Source: Elizabethkingia argenteiflava
GTDB taxonomy: Bacteria > Bacteroidota > Bacteroidia > Flavobacteriales > Weeksellaceae
Reading direction: 5' to 3'
NCBI RefSeq assembly: GCF_009904105.1
Contig: NZ_JAAABJ010000641.1
Span: forward strand, 1 to 64,000
DNA length: 64,000 bases
In this document: piece after piece, positions 44,174 to 52,847 of the stretch
How positions within the stretch are numbered: position 1 is the first letter of the stretch
Layout: each line of letters starts with the position of its first letter
Translations under genes and position numbers: made by a program
Notes under the pieces: model-generated
Database searches by the model: none
What the model was told of the DNA's origin: nothing
What the model saw: the letters and a program-made list of their open reading frames with translations, nothing else

Positions 44174-44905
44174 TTAGAAGTTAACGCTGATATCATATTT
44201 CTCATAGAATGCTTTAATATGGGCAACAGCATCATCCGCATTATCTACAATTCTGTAGAGAGACAGGTCGGCCTCCGAAATAAGCCCGTTTTTGAGCAGA
44301 GAACTTTTGAACCAATCAATTAAACCTCCCCAAAACTCACTGCCCACCAATACAATGGGGAAGCTTCCTATTTTGTGGGTCTGAATGAGTGTTAATGCTT
44401 CCATCAGCTCATCCAAAGTGCCAAAACCTCCAGGCATGACGATAAATCCCTGAGAATATTTAACGAACATAACTTTTCTAACGAAGAAGTAATCGTAATC
44501 CATCCGATATCCATTGTCAATATACGGATTAAAGTGTTGCTCAAAAGGAAGTTCTATATTGAGGCCTATGGATTTACCCAGCCCATGAGCGCCACGATTA
44601 CCGGCTTCCATAATGCCAGGCCCTCCTCCGGTGATTACCCCAAATCCTAAATCGGTAATTTTCCGTGCAATTTCAGAGGTCATTTTATAGTATTTATGGT
44701 CTTCTTTAAGCCTTGCTGAACCAAAAATAGAGACACAAGGGCCTATTTTGGTCATTTTTTCAAAACCCGCTACAAATTCAGACATAATTTTGAAAACCAT
44801 CCAACTGTCTTTGGTTAATTTTTCGTCCCAGGTTTTTTGTCGGAAACTTTCCTTTACTCTTTCATCAAGAGTATTATTTTTATTATTCATGTATTGATTG
44901 TCCAT
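44174..44905 (-). CDS. LOG-family protein (TIGR00730, nucleoside 5'-monophosphate phosphoribohydrolase-like)
   Basis: 243 residues. The Rossmann-like signature GGGPGIMEAGNRGA and the active-site motif PGGFGTLDE are both complete. Relatives hydrolyse cytokinin riboside 5'-monophosphates or AMP-like nucleotides; bacterial members have varied or unknown roles. It starts 7 nt after the MurU-like gene, as the fourth member of a sugar-salvage-like operon, an unusual partner. Confidence 0.88.
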   Translation of the reverse strand: MDNQYMNNKNNTLDERVKESFRQKTWDEKLTKDSWMVFKIMSEFVAGFEKMTKIGPCVSIFGSARLKEDHKYYKMTSEIARKITDLGFGVITGGGPGIMEAGNRGAHGLGKSIGLNIELPFEQHFNPYIDNGYRMDYDYFFVRKVMFVKYSQGFIVMPGGFGTLDELMEALTLIQTHKIGSFPIVLVGSEFWGGLIDWFKSSLLKNGLISEADLSLYRIVDNADDAVAHIKAFYEKYDISVNF

Positions 44906-44912
44906 GTTTTTC

Positions 44913-45626
44913 TTATTTAAAATATTCTTCTGCTTGTAGAATACTTTCTGGTCTTCCTACATCGATAAGGTAGGATTGATGGAGGTAGCCGTGAATTTTT
45001 TCCGACACCATAAAATCCATATATTCTTCCATAATGGAAAATTTTCCTGTTCGTTTTATCTTATCAAAAATCTGGGTATTCACACAATGGATTCCACTAA
45101 ATGCGAGTCCTCGGAAACCTTTATTAAACTCAGCCAATCTTTGTTCTCCAGTACTGACATTAATCCATCCTTTGAGCAGCATGCCATCATCAAAGAGTAA
45201 TTTTCTGGTGCTATTTCTGTCGGATACCGCCAGGCTTACAAAATTATGATGCTGTTCATGAAAGTTTACAAATTCGGTGATATTTAAATTGGTTAGGATA
45301 TCCACATTCATGATGATGAAGTTTTCTTCATTTTCTAAAAAGGGACGTGCAAAGAGTAAGCCTCCTCCCGTTTCCAATAAGAAATCATTTTCATCCGAAA
45401 TTTCTATCTGGACTCCAAAATTATTGTTTTCTTTTAAAAAATCGAGTATTTGATCTCCAAAATGGTGGATATTAATAACAAAGTTTTGAATACCAAAAGA
45501 TTTAAGATATAGAATATTACGCTCTAAGAGGGTAATACCGCTAACTTTAGCTAAAGCTTTGGGATGGAGATCGGTAAAGGGTTTAAGACGCGTGCCTTTT
45601 CCGGCTGCAAAAAGTAAAGCTTTCAT
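44913..45626 (-). CDS. MurU-like sugar-1-phosphate nucleotidyltransferase
   Basis: 237 residues. Signature GKGTRLKPFTDLHPKAL at about 9-25, with the metal-binding NVDIL region near 106. It matches the small nucleotidyltransferase family of MurU (MurNAc-1-phosphate uridylyltransferase) and other NDP-sugar synthases. Placed with an AmgK-like kinase, it fits anabolic recycling of MurNAc (MurNAc to MurNAc-1-P to UDP-MurNAc). Substrate specificity is inferred from this neighbourhood. Confidence 0.82.
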   Translation of the reverse strand: MKALLFAAGKGTRLKPFTDLHPKALAKVSGITLLERNILYLKSFGIQNFVINIHHFGDQILDFLKENNNFGVQIEISDENDFLLETGGGLLFARPFLENEENFIIMNVDILTNLNITEFVNFHEQHHNFVSLAVSDRNSTRKLLFDDGMLLKGWINVSTGEQRLAEFNKGFRGLAFSGIHCVNTQIFDKIKRTGKFSIMEEYMDFMVSEKIHGYLHQSYLIDVGRPESILQAEEYFK

Positions 45627-45629
45627 AAG

Positions 45630-46040
45630 TTAGTTGAGTTGGGTTTGTTCATCGTGATGAAGTATAACAATAGTTTGTGGATATTGATGACGAATATAAG
45701 CTGCAGTTTTTATAGCCGAATATACAGACCGGTGCTGACCACCCGTACAGCCAAAATTTATCTGCAGATTTTCAAAACCGCGTGCCAAATAATTATCAAT
45801 AGTAAGCGATACCAAGATATAAATGGCATCCAGGAAATCCTGAATTTTAGTTTTTTCTTCCAGATACTCTTGGACGGGTAGATCGTTACCCGTAAGTGCT
45901 TTATATTCTTCAATTCTTCCAGGATTTAGGATTCCCCGACAATCAAATACAAAGCCTCCTCCATTTTCTGAGGCATCTTTGGGGATCCCTCCTTTTTTAT
46001 ATGAGAAGCTATGTACTTCTATAACTAAAGTATTATCCAT
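45630..46040 (-). CDS. Stand-alone RapZ C-terminal domain protein
   Basis: 136 residues that match only the C-terminal half of RapZ: GGGFVFDCRGILNPG, DLPVQEYLE and GCTGGQHRSVYSA. There is no N-terminal P-loop kinase domain. In E. coli this half binds GlcN6P and the small RNA GlmZ. Here it lies between an AmgK-like kinase (8-nt overlap) and a MurU-like gene (3-nt gap), suggesting an amino-sugar sensor. RNA binding is not established for this form. Confidence 0.85.
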   Translation of the reverse strand: MDNTLVIEVHSFSYKKGGIPKDASENGGGFVFDCRGILNPGRIEEYKALTGNDLPVQEYLEEKTKIQDFLDAIYILVSLTIDNYLARGFENLQINFGCTGGQHRSVYSAIKTAAYIRHQYPQTIVILHHDEQTQLN

Positions 46041-47052
46041 TGATAAGTTGATTTATTTTTTGTTGGGTGTGTACTGATTTTATTTCTGAAATAATCTTTG
46101 AAAGCTCTGGATAATATGCGAATTCCTCCCACTCATTTTGAAGTTGGGTGATATTTTTAATTCCCTGTTCAATACTTTCTATAAAATGTTTTTTTCTCTG
46201 GATAAGCCCCCGGAATCCATAGGCTCCCAATACTTGTAAAAAGCGCATTAATTTACAGTAGTCTACAGCTTCCTGATAGGAATGTGGAGAAAAATATATC
46301 CGGTTGAGTGCCAAATAATCCGAAAGAAATTCCTCTTTCCAGTCGTTGGGGAAATTGGCTTTTGCTTGAAACAGCAACGAGACGATATCATAAGTGGCCG
46401 GTCCCTGCATAGCTGACTGGTAATCAATAAAGTAAACTTCTTCTTGGTCGTTGACTAGAATGTTTCTTGCCTGGAAGTCCCTTAGAACTATGATTTTCGG
46501 AGACAAGGCTTCCACCTTCTCAGAGATGCGGTAGAATTCTTTTAAAAGTTTTCCCTTGTGATAATCTATCTCTAAAATATCGACTAGAAAATTTTTGAAA
46601 TAATATAAATCGTGTATAATAGGTAACCGATCATAATCGCTATATTCATAAGCTTTGGAAAAATCTATATGACCCGTAGTTTTTTGCTGAAAGTGGGTTA
46701 AAGCCTGAATGGTTTTGGAAACTAGTTTTTTTACCCTTTCGGTATGACCTTCCGCAGCGATGATTTCGGATAAGGTATCAGAACCTACAAATTCTTGTAG
46801 ATAAAGCGTTCTATCAGCATTAATAGCATAAATATGGGGAACATTCAGCCCTAATTTCTTGAAAGTCTCCGTGAGGTAAAAAAAACATTCGTTTTCACGA
46901 ATCTTTTCGTTAAAAGTTAAAATATACTTTTTCTCAGGGGTGATGACTTTAAGATTCTGGCGGGCAGAACCACTCTTTTGTAAGGGGGTTAAAAGATAAT
47001 TGGAATGTCCTAAATAATTTTTTAAAAATGGATGAAATAGTTCTTCTATCAT
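46033..47052 (-). CDS. AmgK-like aminoglycoside-phosphotransferase-fold sugar kinase
   Basis: 339 residues of the APH kinase fold. The catalytic loop is VLRDFQARNILV (the usual HxD is LRD here, with Asp retained), and the metal motif is FIDYQSAMQGPATYDIVSLLFQA. AmgK phosphorylates MurNAc and GlcNAc at C1 in peptidoglycan recycling. First gene of the kinase, RapZ-C, MurU-like and LOG operon, with its own -7 box and an AAGGAG in a short leader. Confidence 0.83.
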   Translation of the reverse strand: MIEELFHPFLKNYLGHSNYLLTPLQKSGSARQNLKVITPEKKYILTFNEKIRENECFFYLTETFKKLGLNVPHIYAINADRTLYLQEFVGSDTLSEIIAAEGHTERVKKLVSKTIQALTHFQQKTTGHIDFSKAYEYSDYDRLPIIHDLYYFKNFLVDILEIDYHKGKLLKEFYRISEKVEALSPKIIVLRDFQARNILVNDQEEVYFIDYQSAMQGPATYDIVSLLFQAKANFPNDWKEEFLSDYLALNRIYFSPHSYQEAVDYCKLMRFLQVLGAYGFRGLIQRKKHFIESIEQGIKNITQLQNEWEEFAYYPELSKIISEIKSVHTQQKINQLING

Positions 47053-47067
47053 AATCTATTCTCCTTA

Positions 47068-47075
47068 CAAATATA
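47068..47075 (-). promoter_or_regulatory. -7 promoter box of the kinase/RapZ-C/MurU operon
   Basis: TATATTTG on the minus strand, perfect TAnnTTTG, 15 nt before the ATG. The predicted leader is only about 10 nt, so part of the AAGGAG (47061-47066) may lie at the very 5' end of the mRNA. Confidence 0.6.
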
Positions 47076-47314
47076 CTAATTTACCCTCTGCGGCAAGTAC
47101 AGTCAAAAGAAAAATTAGTTTAGCTTTTTTGATGGGGTAACCTTTTTTCCAAAGGTATTCTATCTCAAAACCTGAAAGCAAGTTACAAAACAATTTTGTA
47201 AGTTATAAGAAAAATTTTAAAAGTAAAGGGATATGGGTTTTTAGAATGATCGTTGAAAAACAGATTACTCCACAAAGGCTTGCCGGTTTTAAATAGCGTG
47301 AATAGGAAAGGAAC

Positions 47315-48340
47315 TTAGCGGGTAAAGGTAGTACCTTTAGAGGTTTGCAGGCTGTGTTTTTGTACCTGACTAATATTTTTAATCGTCCATTCTACTTTTT
47401 TCTCAAAGAGAGATTCCCTTACAGGGCAATGGTTGAGTTGACAGATGGCACATGAAAATGGTTTGCAATCATCCATATGAAAATTAAACTCAATTTCTCG
47501 ATCTAAATTATGGGCTAGTAGAAGAAGTACTTTTCCCATTTCATTATGCGCGTCGCGTAGACTGTAATACCAAGGTAGCGTGATGTGAGCGTCTATATGG
47601 AGGTGGGCACCGTATTGCTGTATTTTCATATTGTGAATATCAATCCATTGTGGTTCTCGGTTGGCGAGAAGTATGGCGGTGATTTCGCGTAGAAGTTTCT
47701 CATCACTTTCATCCATAATCCCCCTTAGGGCTTCGCGTACGATTCTATACCCCACCAGAATAATATAAGTCCCGAAGAGCAATGCAAATGCACCATCTAC
47801 CCAGTACCATTGAGTAAAATTTACAATGACTAAGCTCAGGACTACCCCTAAGGTAGTGTAGGTGTCGGATTGTAAATGTTTGCCAGAGGCAATTAGGACT
47901 AAAGAATTTTCTTTTTTTCCTTTTATTAGAGAATACCAACCCAACCCATAATTGATGAGACCAGTGATAAAAATAATCAAGATACCCCAGTCTAGTGCTT
48001 GAATATGATTGCCGTGAATTAAGCTTTTAATCGCCTGTAAAATAATCAGAATACCAGCAATAATGATAAGGGCTCCTTCTATACCCGACGTAATAAACTC
48101 TACTTTTCCATGCCCATAAGGGTGTTCCTTATCTTTGGGTTTGGCGGCTAAATAGAGTGAATATAATCCCAAAAAAGCACTGATGATATTCACGATACTT
48201 TCCATTGCATCTGAGAACACCGCATCGGATCCAGTGAGTTGCCAGGCGACCAGTTTACCTACGAATAAAAGTATCCCTGCAAACGCGATAGTGCGCTGAA
48301 AGGTAAATTTACTGAGATCTCTGCTTTTTTTCTCTTGCAT
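47315..48340 (-). CDS. Cation diffusion facilitator (CDF) family transporter
   Basis: 341 residues with about six membrane helices and a C-terminal cytoplasmic domain. The first metal motif is FSDAMESIV in helix 2, and HLQSDTYTT in helix 5 gives the second His-Asp pair. Helix 2 has Asp-Ala-x-Glu rather than the usual HxxxD. The C-terminus is Cys-rich (DDCKPFSCAICQLNHCP). Likely exports Zn, Fe or Mn; which one is open. Confidence 0.9.
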   Translation of the reverse strand: MQEKKSRDLSKFTFQRTIAFAGILLFVGKLVAWQLTGSDAVFSDAMESIVNIISAFLGLYSLYLAAKPKDKEHPYGHGKVEFITSGIEGALIIIAGILIILQAIKSLIHGNHIQALDWGILIIFITGLINYGLGWYSLIKGKKENSLVLIASGKHLQSDTYTTLGVVLSLVIVNFTQWYWVDGAFALLFGTYIILVGYRIVREALRGIMDESDEKLLREITAILLANREPQWIDIHNMKIQQYGAHLHIDAHITLPWYYSLRDAHNEMGKVLLLLAHNLDREIEFNFHMDDCKPFSCAICQLNHCPVRESLFEKKVEWTIKNISQVQKHSLQTSKGTTFTR

Positions 48341-48384
48341 AACAAGGGGGTATCGGATAAAAAATACAAGTTGTGATCATAAAG

Positions 48385-48411
48385 AATAAGGTATCCTTTG
48401 GATACCTTATT
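48385..48411 (-). terminator. Terminator of asd
   Basis: AATAAGGTATCC-TTT-GGATACCTTATT, a perfect 12-bp stem with a 3-nt loop, 10 nt after the asd stop. Confidence 0.85.
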
Positions 48412-48421
48412 TATTTTAGAT

Positions 48422-49411
48422 TTAAACTAATGCGTTTGTTACTAAGTATTCTGCAATTTGTACAGCATTCGTTGCGGCGCCCTTTCGCAGGTTATCCGCT
48501 ACAATCCAGAGGTTGAGCGTTTTGGGTTGGGAGTGGTCGCGGCGGATGCGTCCCACAAAAACCTCATCCTTACCTTCTGCGGTGAGGGGCATAGGATACA
48601 CTTTATTGTGAACATCATCCAATACGACGATTCCTGGAGTATGCTTAAGAATCTGTCGGACTTCCTGAAGTTCAAATTCGTTTTCGAATTCGATATTGAC
48701 ACTCTCAGAATGCCCCCCTTGTACAGGGACCCTTACAGCTGTAGCGGTTAGGCTAAAGGTATCGTCTGCCATAATCTTTTTAGGCTCTTTCATAAGTTTA
48801 ATTTCCTCTTTCGTGTAATCATCTTCTGCAAATACATCACAATGAGGCAACGCATTTTTGAAAATAGGATGCGGATAAACCATTTGAGGAGCTTCACCCT
48901 TAATTTCAGCATTTAATTGGTCTACTGCATTTTTTCCCGTACCCGTTACTGATTGATAAGTGGAAACGATCACTCTCTTAATATCGTATTTTTTATTTAA
49001 GGGAGCCAATACCATCACCAACTGAATGGTAGAACAATTCGGATTGGCTATGATTTTATCTTCCTGGGTCAAGATATCTGCATTAATCTCTGGCACTATG
49101 AGTTTTTTATCTGCTTCCATTCTCCAAGCAGAAGAATTATCAATCACTGTGGTACCTACTTTTGCAAACTGAGGAGCAAACTGTTTGGAGGTTTCTCCTC
49201 CTGCAGAGAATAAAGCGATCTGAGGTTTTCGCTCTATAGCTTCATGCATGCTGACAATAGAATATTCCTTGCCTTTAAAGTTTACTTTTTTGCCTATGGA
49301 TTTTTCCGATGCTACAGGAATGAGTTCCGTTATGGGAAGATTGCGTTCCTCCAAAACGCTCAACATAACTTGACCAACCATGCCAGTGGCACCAATAACA
49401 GCGATTTTCAT
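48422..49411 (-). CDS. asd: Aspartate-semialdehyde dehydrogenase
   Basis: 329 residues. NADP motif GATGMVGQVMLSVL at the N-terminus, the catalytic Cys126 in NPNCSTIQL, and the late His in GGHSESVNIEFE. It makes aspartate semialdehyde for lysine/diaminopimelate, threonine and methionine. Monocistronic. Confidence 0.96.
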   Translation of the reverse strand: MKIAVIGATGMVGQVMLSVLEERNLPITELIPVASEKSIGKKVNFKGKEYSIVSMHEAIERKPQIALFSAGGETSKQFAPQFAKVGTTVIDNSSAWRMEADKKLIVPEINADILTQEDKIIANPNCSTIQLVMVLAPLNKKYDIKRVIVSTYQSVTGTGKNAVDQLNAEIKGEAPQMVYPHPIFKNALPHCDVFAEDDYTKEEIKLMKEPKKIMADDTFSLTATAVRVPVQGGHSESVNIEFENEFELQEVRQILKHTPGIVVLDDVHNKVYPMPLTAEGKDEVFVGRIRRDHSQPKTLNLWIVADNLRKGAATNAVQIAEYLVTNALV

Positions 49412-49445
49412 TTTAAATAAAATGTATTAAGAATTAAATAATTAG

Positions 49446-49453
49446 CAAAATTA
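49446..49453 (-). promoter_or_regulatory. -7 promoter box of asd
   Basis: TAATTTTG on the minus strand, a perfect TAnnTTTG, about 35 nt before the ATG. Confidence 0.5.
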
Positions 49454-49499
49454 CTAAAATAATAGTTCATTAGGATAGACGATAGAAAATTTTAGCTCT

Positions 49500-49940
49500 T
49501 TAAGCCCCCATGAACTTAGACCACGGCACCGTGTAAGAAAAAATAAGAATGCTAATAAAGGCAGTGATTACCATTCCCATAGAAATATTATCTTTTAATT
49601 TCATTTTTTTATTTAAAATGGTCATTAAAATCGCTGCTGTTAACATTGCGAAGGGATGCTCAATATAGGTAAATCTCAATTGTGCATTTTTCATAATACT
49701 TCCCATGCCGTATTCTTGTATAATACTTATAAAATTCGAAGTTCCCACTAACATTACAATGCCGATAAGGAACTGTAGGTGAAAGAAGATCATCACGAAG
49801 AGTGTTGATTTTCTCAGCAATTTGGAAATTTTACCCGAATAGCCCAACATAACGATAAGTAATGAGATAATAAAGATAACTACTAATAGTATCTCCAGAT
49901 ATGCAAAGCCTTTGTGAGCGTTTAAAAAAATATGATGCAT
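49500..49940 (-). CDS. Four-helix membrane protein, possibly cytochrome b-like
   Basis: 146 residues with four predicted membrane helices (about 14-33, 44-63, 93-110, 122-140). His residues sit at helix ends (HKGFAYLE, FFHLQFL, YIEHPFA), a pattern that could bind heme. Similar proteins in Bacteroidetes databases are often labelled cytochrome B without proof. No neighbour explains it. Confidence 0.65.
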   Translation of the reverse strand: MHHIFLNAHKGFAYLEILLVVIFIISLLIVMLGYSGKISKLLRKSTLFVMIFFHLQFLIGIVMLVGTSNFISIIQEYGMGSIMKNAQLRFTYIEHPFAMLTAAILMTILNKKMKLKDNISMGMVITAFISILIFSYTVPWSKFMGA

Positions 49941-49971
49941 AATTAAAATTTAAAATTTGGACAAAAATAAT

Positions 49972-49979
49972 AAAAAGCC
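49972..49979 (-). promoter_or_regulatory. -7 promoter box of the four-helix membrane protein gene
   Basis: TATTTTTG on the minus strand, a perfect TAnnTTTG, 31 nt before the ATG. Confidence 0.5.
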
Positions 49980-50129
49980 GACGAGATTGGCTGTTTTTTG
50001 AATTAATATTATCTATAGGGATTTGTTTAAGAATAAAAGATTCGATTGAAAGCCTTCCAAAAAAGTAAAGAACCTTTTCGCTCGGATATAATATTATAAA
50101 TACAAGTCTATGATAATATAGGCTCTCTA

Positions 50130-50158
50130 AAAAAAAACAGACCTACAAAGCAGGTCTG
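50130..50158 (-). terminator. Terminator of the 851-residue TonB receptor gene
   Basis: CAGACCT/AGGTCTG stem (50138-50144 and 50152-50158) followed on the minus strand by eight T residues. Confidence 0.88.
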
Positions 50159-50185
50159 ATAAAGGGATATATTATTTAAAATTAG

Positions 50186-52741
50186 TTAAAAATTAAAGGC
50201 TATAGTAGCAGCCCAGGTTCTGCCATATCCGAAGATTACCTGATTGCTGATATCAATACCCTGATAGAAATTATTGGGGTTGGCATTATAATCATCTAAT
50301 TGTTTTTGAGCGGTAGCACTAGGAGTATCTTTAAAATCTTTTAGCGTTTTTTTGGTGTTGGTATTAGACTCTGCAATATAAATTTTATCAAACACATTAT
50401 ATACATTGGCACGCATGGTAAAATACTGCTTTTCATTGATATTAAATTTGTAGGAGAGTCCTGCATCAAATAGATTAAAGCTCGGAAGCTTCAGTGCACC
50501 TACAGCATTGTATTCCGGATTCATAAAGGAATGAGGATCTAGTTTTGCGTATAGATTATTTACAGATCTCCAATTGGTATCAAAACTAAGATCTTTTAGA
50601 GGTTTAAGGGTAAGCCCTATAGCAGCTGTCGTCTGAGCCGATTCCCCTACTTTTACTTTATCCAGATAAAGAGTGGCTTCATTAGAATTGGAATCTGGAT
50701 AATTTACAGGCTCATTGCTGTCTTTGTTGAATAACAGTGCACGGGCGTTTCCTTTGTAATACCAGTCTCCGATAGAGAACATTCCATTCAACGACAAAAA
50801 TGGAGTGATTTGATAGTTCGCATCGATTTCTGCTCCTTGATGTATTTCATTGAGATTATTGATTTCCGCATATACATTGGTATCTCCTTGTCTAATATTC
50901 GTTCTACGCATATAGCGGTCGTCCCAGCTAGTTCTATATAGGTTAGCATTGATATTGATTAATTTAGATCTGAATCCGTAGCCTAGCTCTGCACCCAATA
51001 TTTTCTCATTCGTTAAATCTTTGGAGACGATATTTTCATTACTTCTGTATACCGCGTTAAAAAAAGGCTGTTTTTGGTAATATCCTATATTCCCAAAAAT
51101 ATTATGTTGTCTGTTGATATTATAATTTAAACCAGCTTTTACATTGAAACCCATATGGTATTTGAAATCTGTTTTAGTATGCATGATTTCTCCGTTTTTG
51201 GATTTTGTTACTCCATCTTTTATAAAGTTATCTATCCTTTGAAAGCCTTGATTGGATAACGATCCTTGAATAAAGGCCGAGATTTTACTTGTGGAATATT
51301 CCAATTGTGAGAAGCCTCCATACCAGATCACTTTGCCATCATTACTGTAACCGATTCTATCTTTTACTTTATTGATTTTACCTCCGAAAGGATTCCAGGA
51401 AGGTTCTGCTTGAAAGGTTTGGCTCACCAGATTATGGGGAGTATTTAGATTTTGATGATCTATATATCCAGAAGCTCCTAATAAGTCGCTTACCAACTGA
51501 TAATGATAACCATAGTAGTAGCGACCATCTATACCCACGGTTAAATTTAAGTTATGATTTATTTTATGGTTAAAGCTTGAGATTACCCCATACCAGTCAT
51601 GTGAATTAATCGAAACATTTCTAATAATATTACCTTGTTCTGGTGTACTGTTTTTATTCGCTTGATAGAGCGCGTCCAGATCATATAGGCCGGTTTCTGG
51701 ATTTCTAAAATTTCTTAAGTCCTGTCCTCCCACTTTAGCATTACTTGGCATATTCGTGCCTCCTCCTCTACCAAAGGAAGCATACACAATAGTATTGATC
51801 TTAGATCGGTCGTCTATTGACCAGTCCCAATTGAGTGACATCACAGGCTTGTGGTAATAGTTAACTGCCATAGAATATTCTCGACCGTTTAGATAGCCCC
51901 AGTCTGAGTTATATTTTCTGTTCGGATCTCCATTTTTTCCGTATTTTAAGTAGGTCCCAATAGGTATAGCAAACCGTCTTTGGTTATGCCATTGGGGAGC
52001 TCCTGTGATAGTGAATTGGAAATCGTGTTTTTTATTGGGCTGGTAACCTAGAGCAAAGTAGTAAGTATTTGCTTCAAATTGGGTTCCATCAGCATACATA
52101 TTTCCCGAAGTTCTGCTCATCAAGAAAGAAGAAGACCACCCCTCTTCGGATTTGCCGGTATTGTATGAGAATAAGTTTTTTACATAGCCATCATTCCCCA
52201 GGCCTACAGAAATTTTACCACCTCTTTTTTTATCGGCAGCTCTTGTGAGAACATTTACAGTACCTCCTACCGAAGCGATGGCTAATTTTGAGGAACCTAG
52301 ACCTCTTTGCACCTGCATAGCCGAAGTTACATCCGATAAGCCTGCCCAGTTGGACCAGTACACAGAACCTGTTTCCATATCGTTAACAGGCATACCATTT
52401 ACCATTACGGCTATGTTTTCTTGATTAAATCCTCTGATGTTGAGTTTAGAGTCGCCAAAACCACCTCCCCCTTTGGTGGTATAAACTGAAGGTGTGGTAT
52501 TTAGAATTTCAGGGAATTCCTGATTACCAAGCCTTTCGACGATATGAGCTTCTTTAAGAGTAGAAACAGCCACGGGCGTTTTTCTATCTTTAGCGATATC
52601 GGTTATCCCTCTTAGAGCGAGTGTTTCAATTTCTCTCGATTTAGAGGTCACAGAATCCTTTTTCTGCTGAGTGTAGCATAAGCTGGCCGTAGTCAAGGTA
52701 AGTGTGAGCGCCAGCGTAGGCTTTTTAAAATTGATCTTCAT
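50186..52741 (-). CDS. TonB-dependent receptor
   Basis: 851 residues with a signal peptide (ending SLCYTQQ). The plug (about 50-180) has KDRKTPVAVSTLKEAHIVERLG, LNIRGFNQENIAVMVNGMPVNDMETGSVYWSNWAGLSDVTSAM split over two segments, and VQRGLGSSKLAIASVGGTVNVLT. The barrel ends in AATIAFNF, typical for outer-membrane insertion. It is flanked by a terminator and nadC; the substrate cannot be inferred. Confidence 0.9.
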   Translation of the reverse strand: MKINFKKPTLALTLTLTTASLCYTQQKKDSVTSKSREIETLALRGITDIAKDRKTPVAVSTLKEAHIVERLGNQEFPEILNTTPSVYTTKGGGGFGDSKLNIRGFNQENIAVMVNGMPVNDMETGSVYWSNWAGLSDVTSAMQVQRGLGSSKLAIASVGGTVNVLTRAADKKRGGKISVGLGNDGYVKNLFSYNTGKSEEGWSSSFLMSRTSGNMYADGTQFEANTYYFALGYQPNKKHDFQFTITGAPQWHNQRRFAIPIGTYLKYGKNGDPNRKYNSDWGYLNGREYSMAVNYYHKPVMSLNWDWSIDDRSKINTIVYASFGRGGGTNMPSNAKVGGQDLRNFRNPETGLYDLDALYQANKNSTPEQGNIIRNVSINSHDWYGVISSFNHKINHNLNLTVGIDGRYYYGYHYQLVSDLLGASGYIDHQNLNTPHNLVSQTFQAEPSWNPFGGKINKVKDRIGYSNDGKVIWYGGFSQLEYSTSKISAFIQGSLSNQGFQRIDNFIKDGVTKSKNGEIMHTKTDFKYHMGFNVKAGLNYNINRQHNIFGNIGYYQKQPFFNAVYRSNENIVSKDLTNEKILGAELGYGFRSKLININANLYRTSWDDRYMRRTNIRQGDTNVYAEINNLNEIHQGAEIDANYQITPFLSLNGMFSIGDWYYKGNARALLFNKDSNEPVNYPDSNSNEATLYLDKVKVGESAQTTAAIGLTLKPLKDLSFDTNWRSVNNLYAKLDPHSFMNPEYNAVGALKLPSFNLFDAGLSYKFNINEKQYFTMRANVYNVFDKIYIAESNTNTKKTLKDFKDTPSATAQKQLDDYNANPNNFYQGIDISNQVIFGYGRTWAATIAFNF

Positions 52742-52847
52742 ATTGTTGATTTACTTAACTTTATTGATTTATTTCATTTTTTAACTAACAGGGGGGATAT
52801 AGGCTGCAAAGCTGCATAAAATTTCTTATTTATAATTTAAGGAATTG

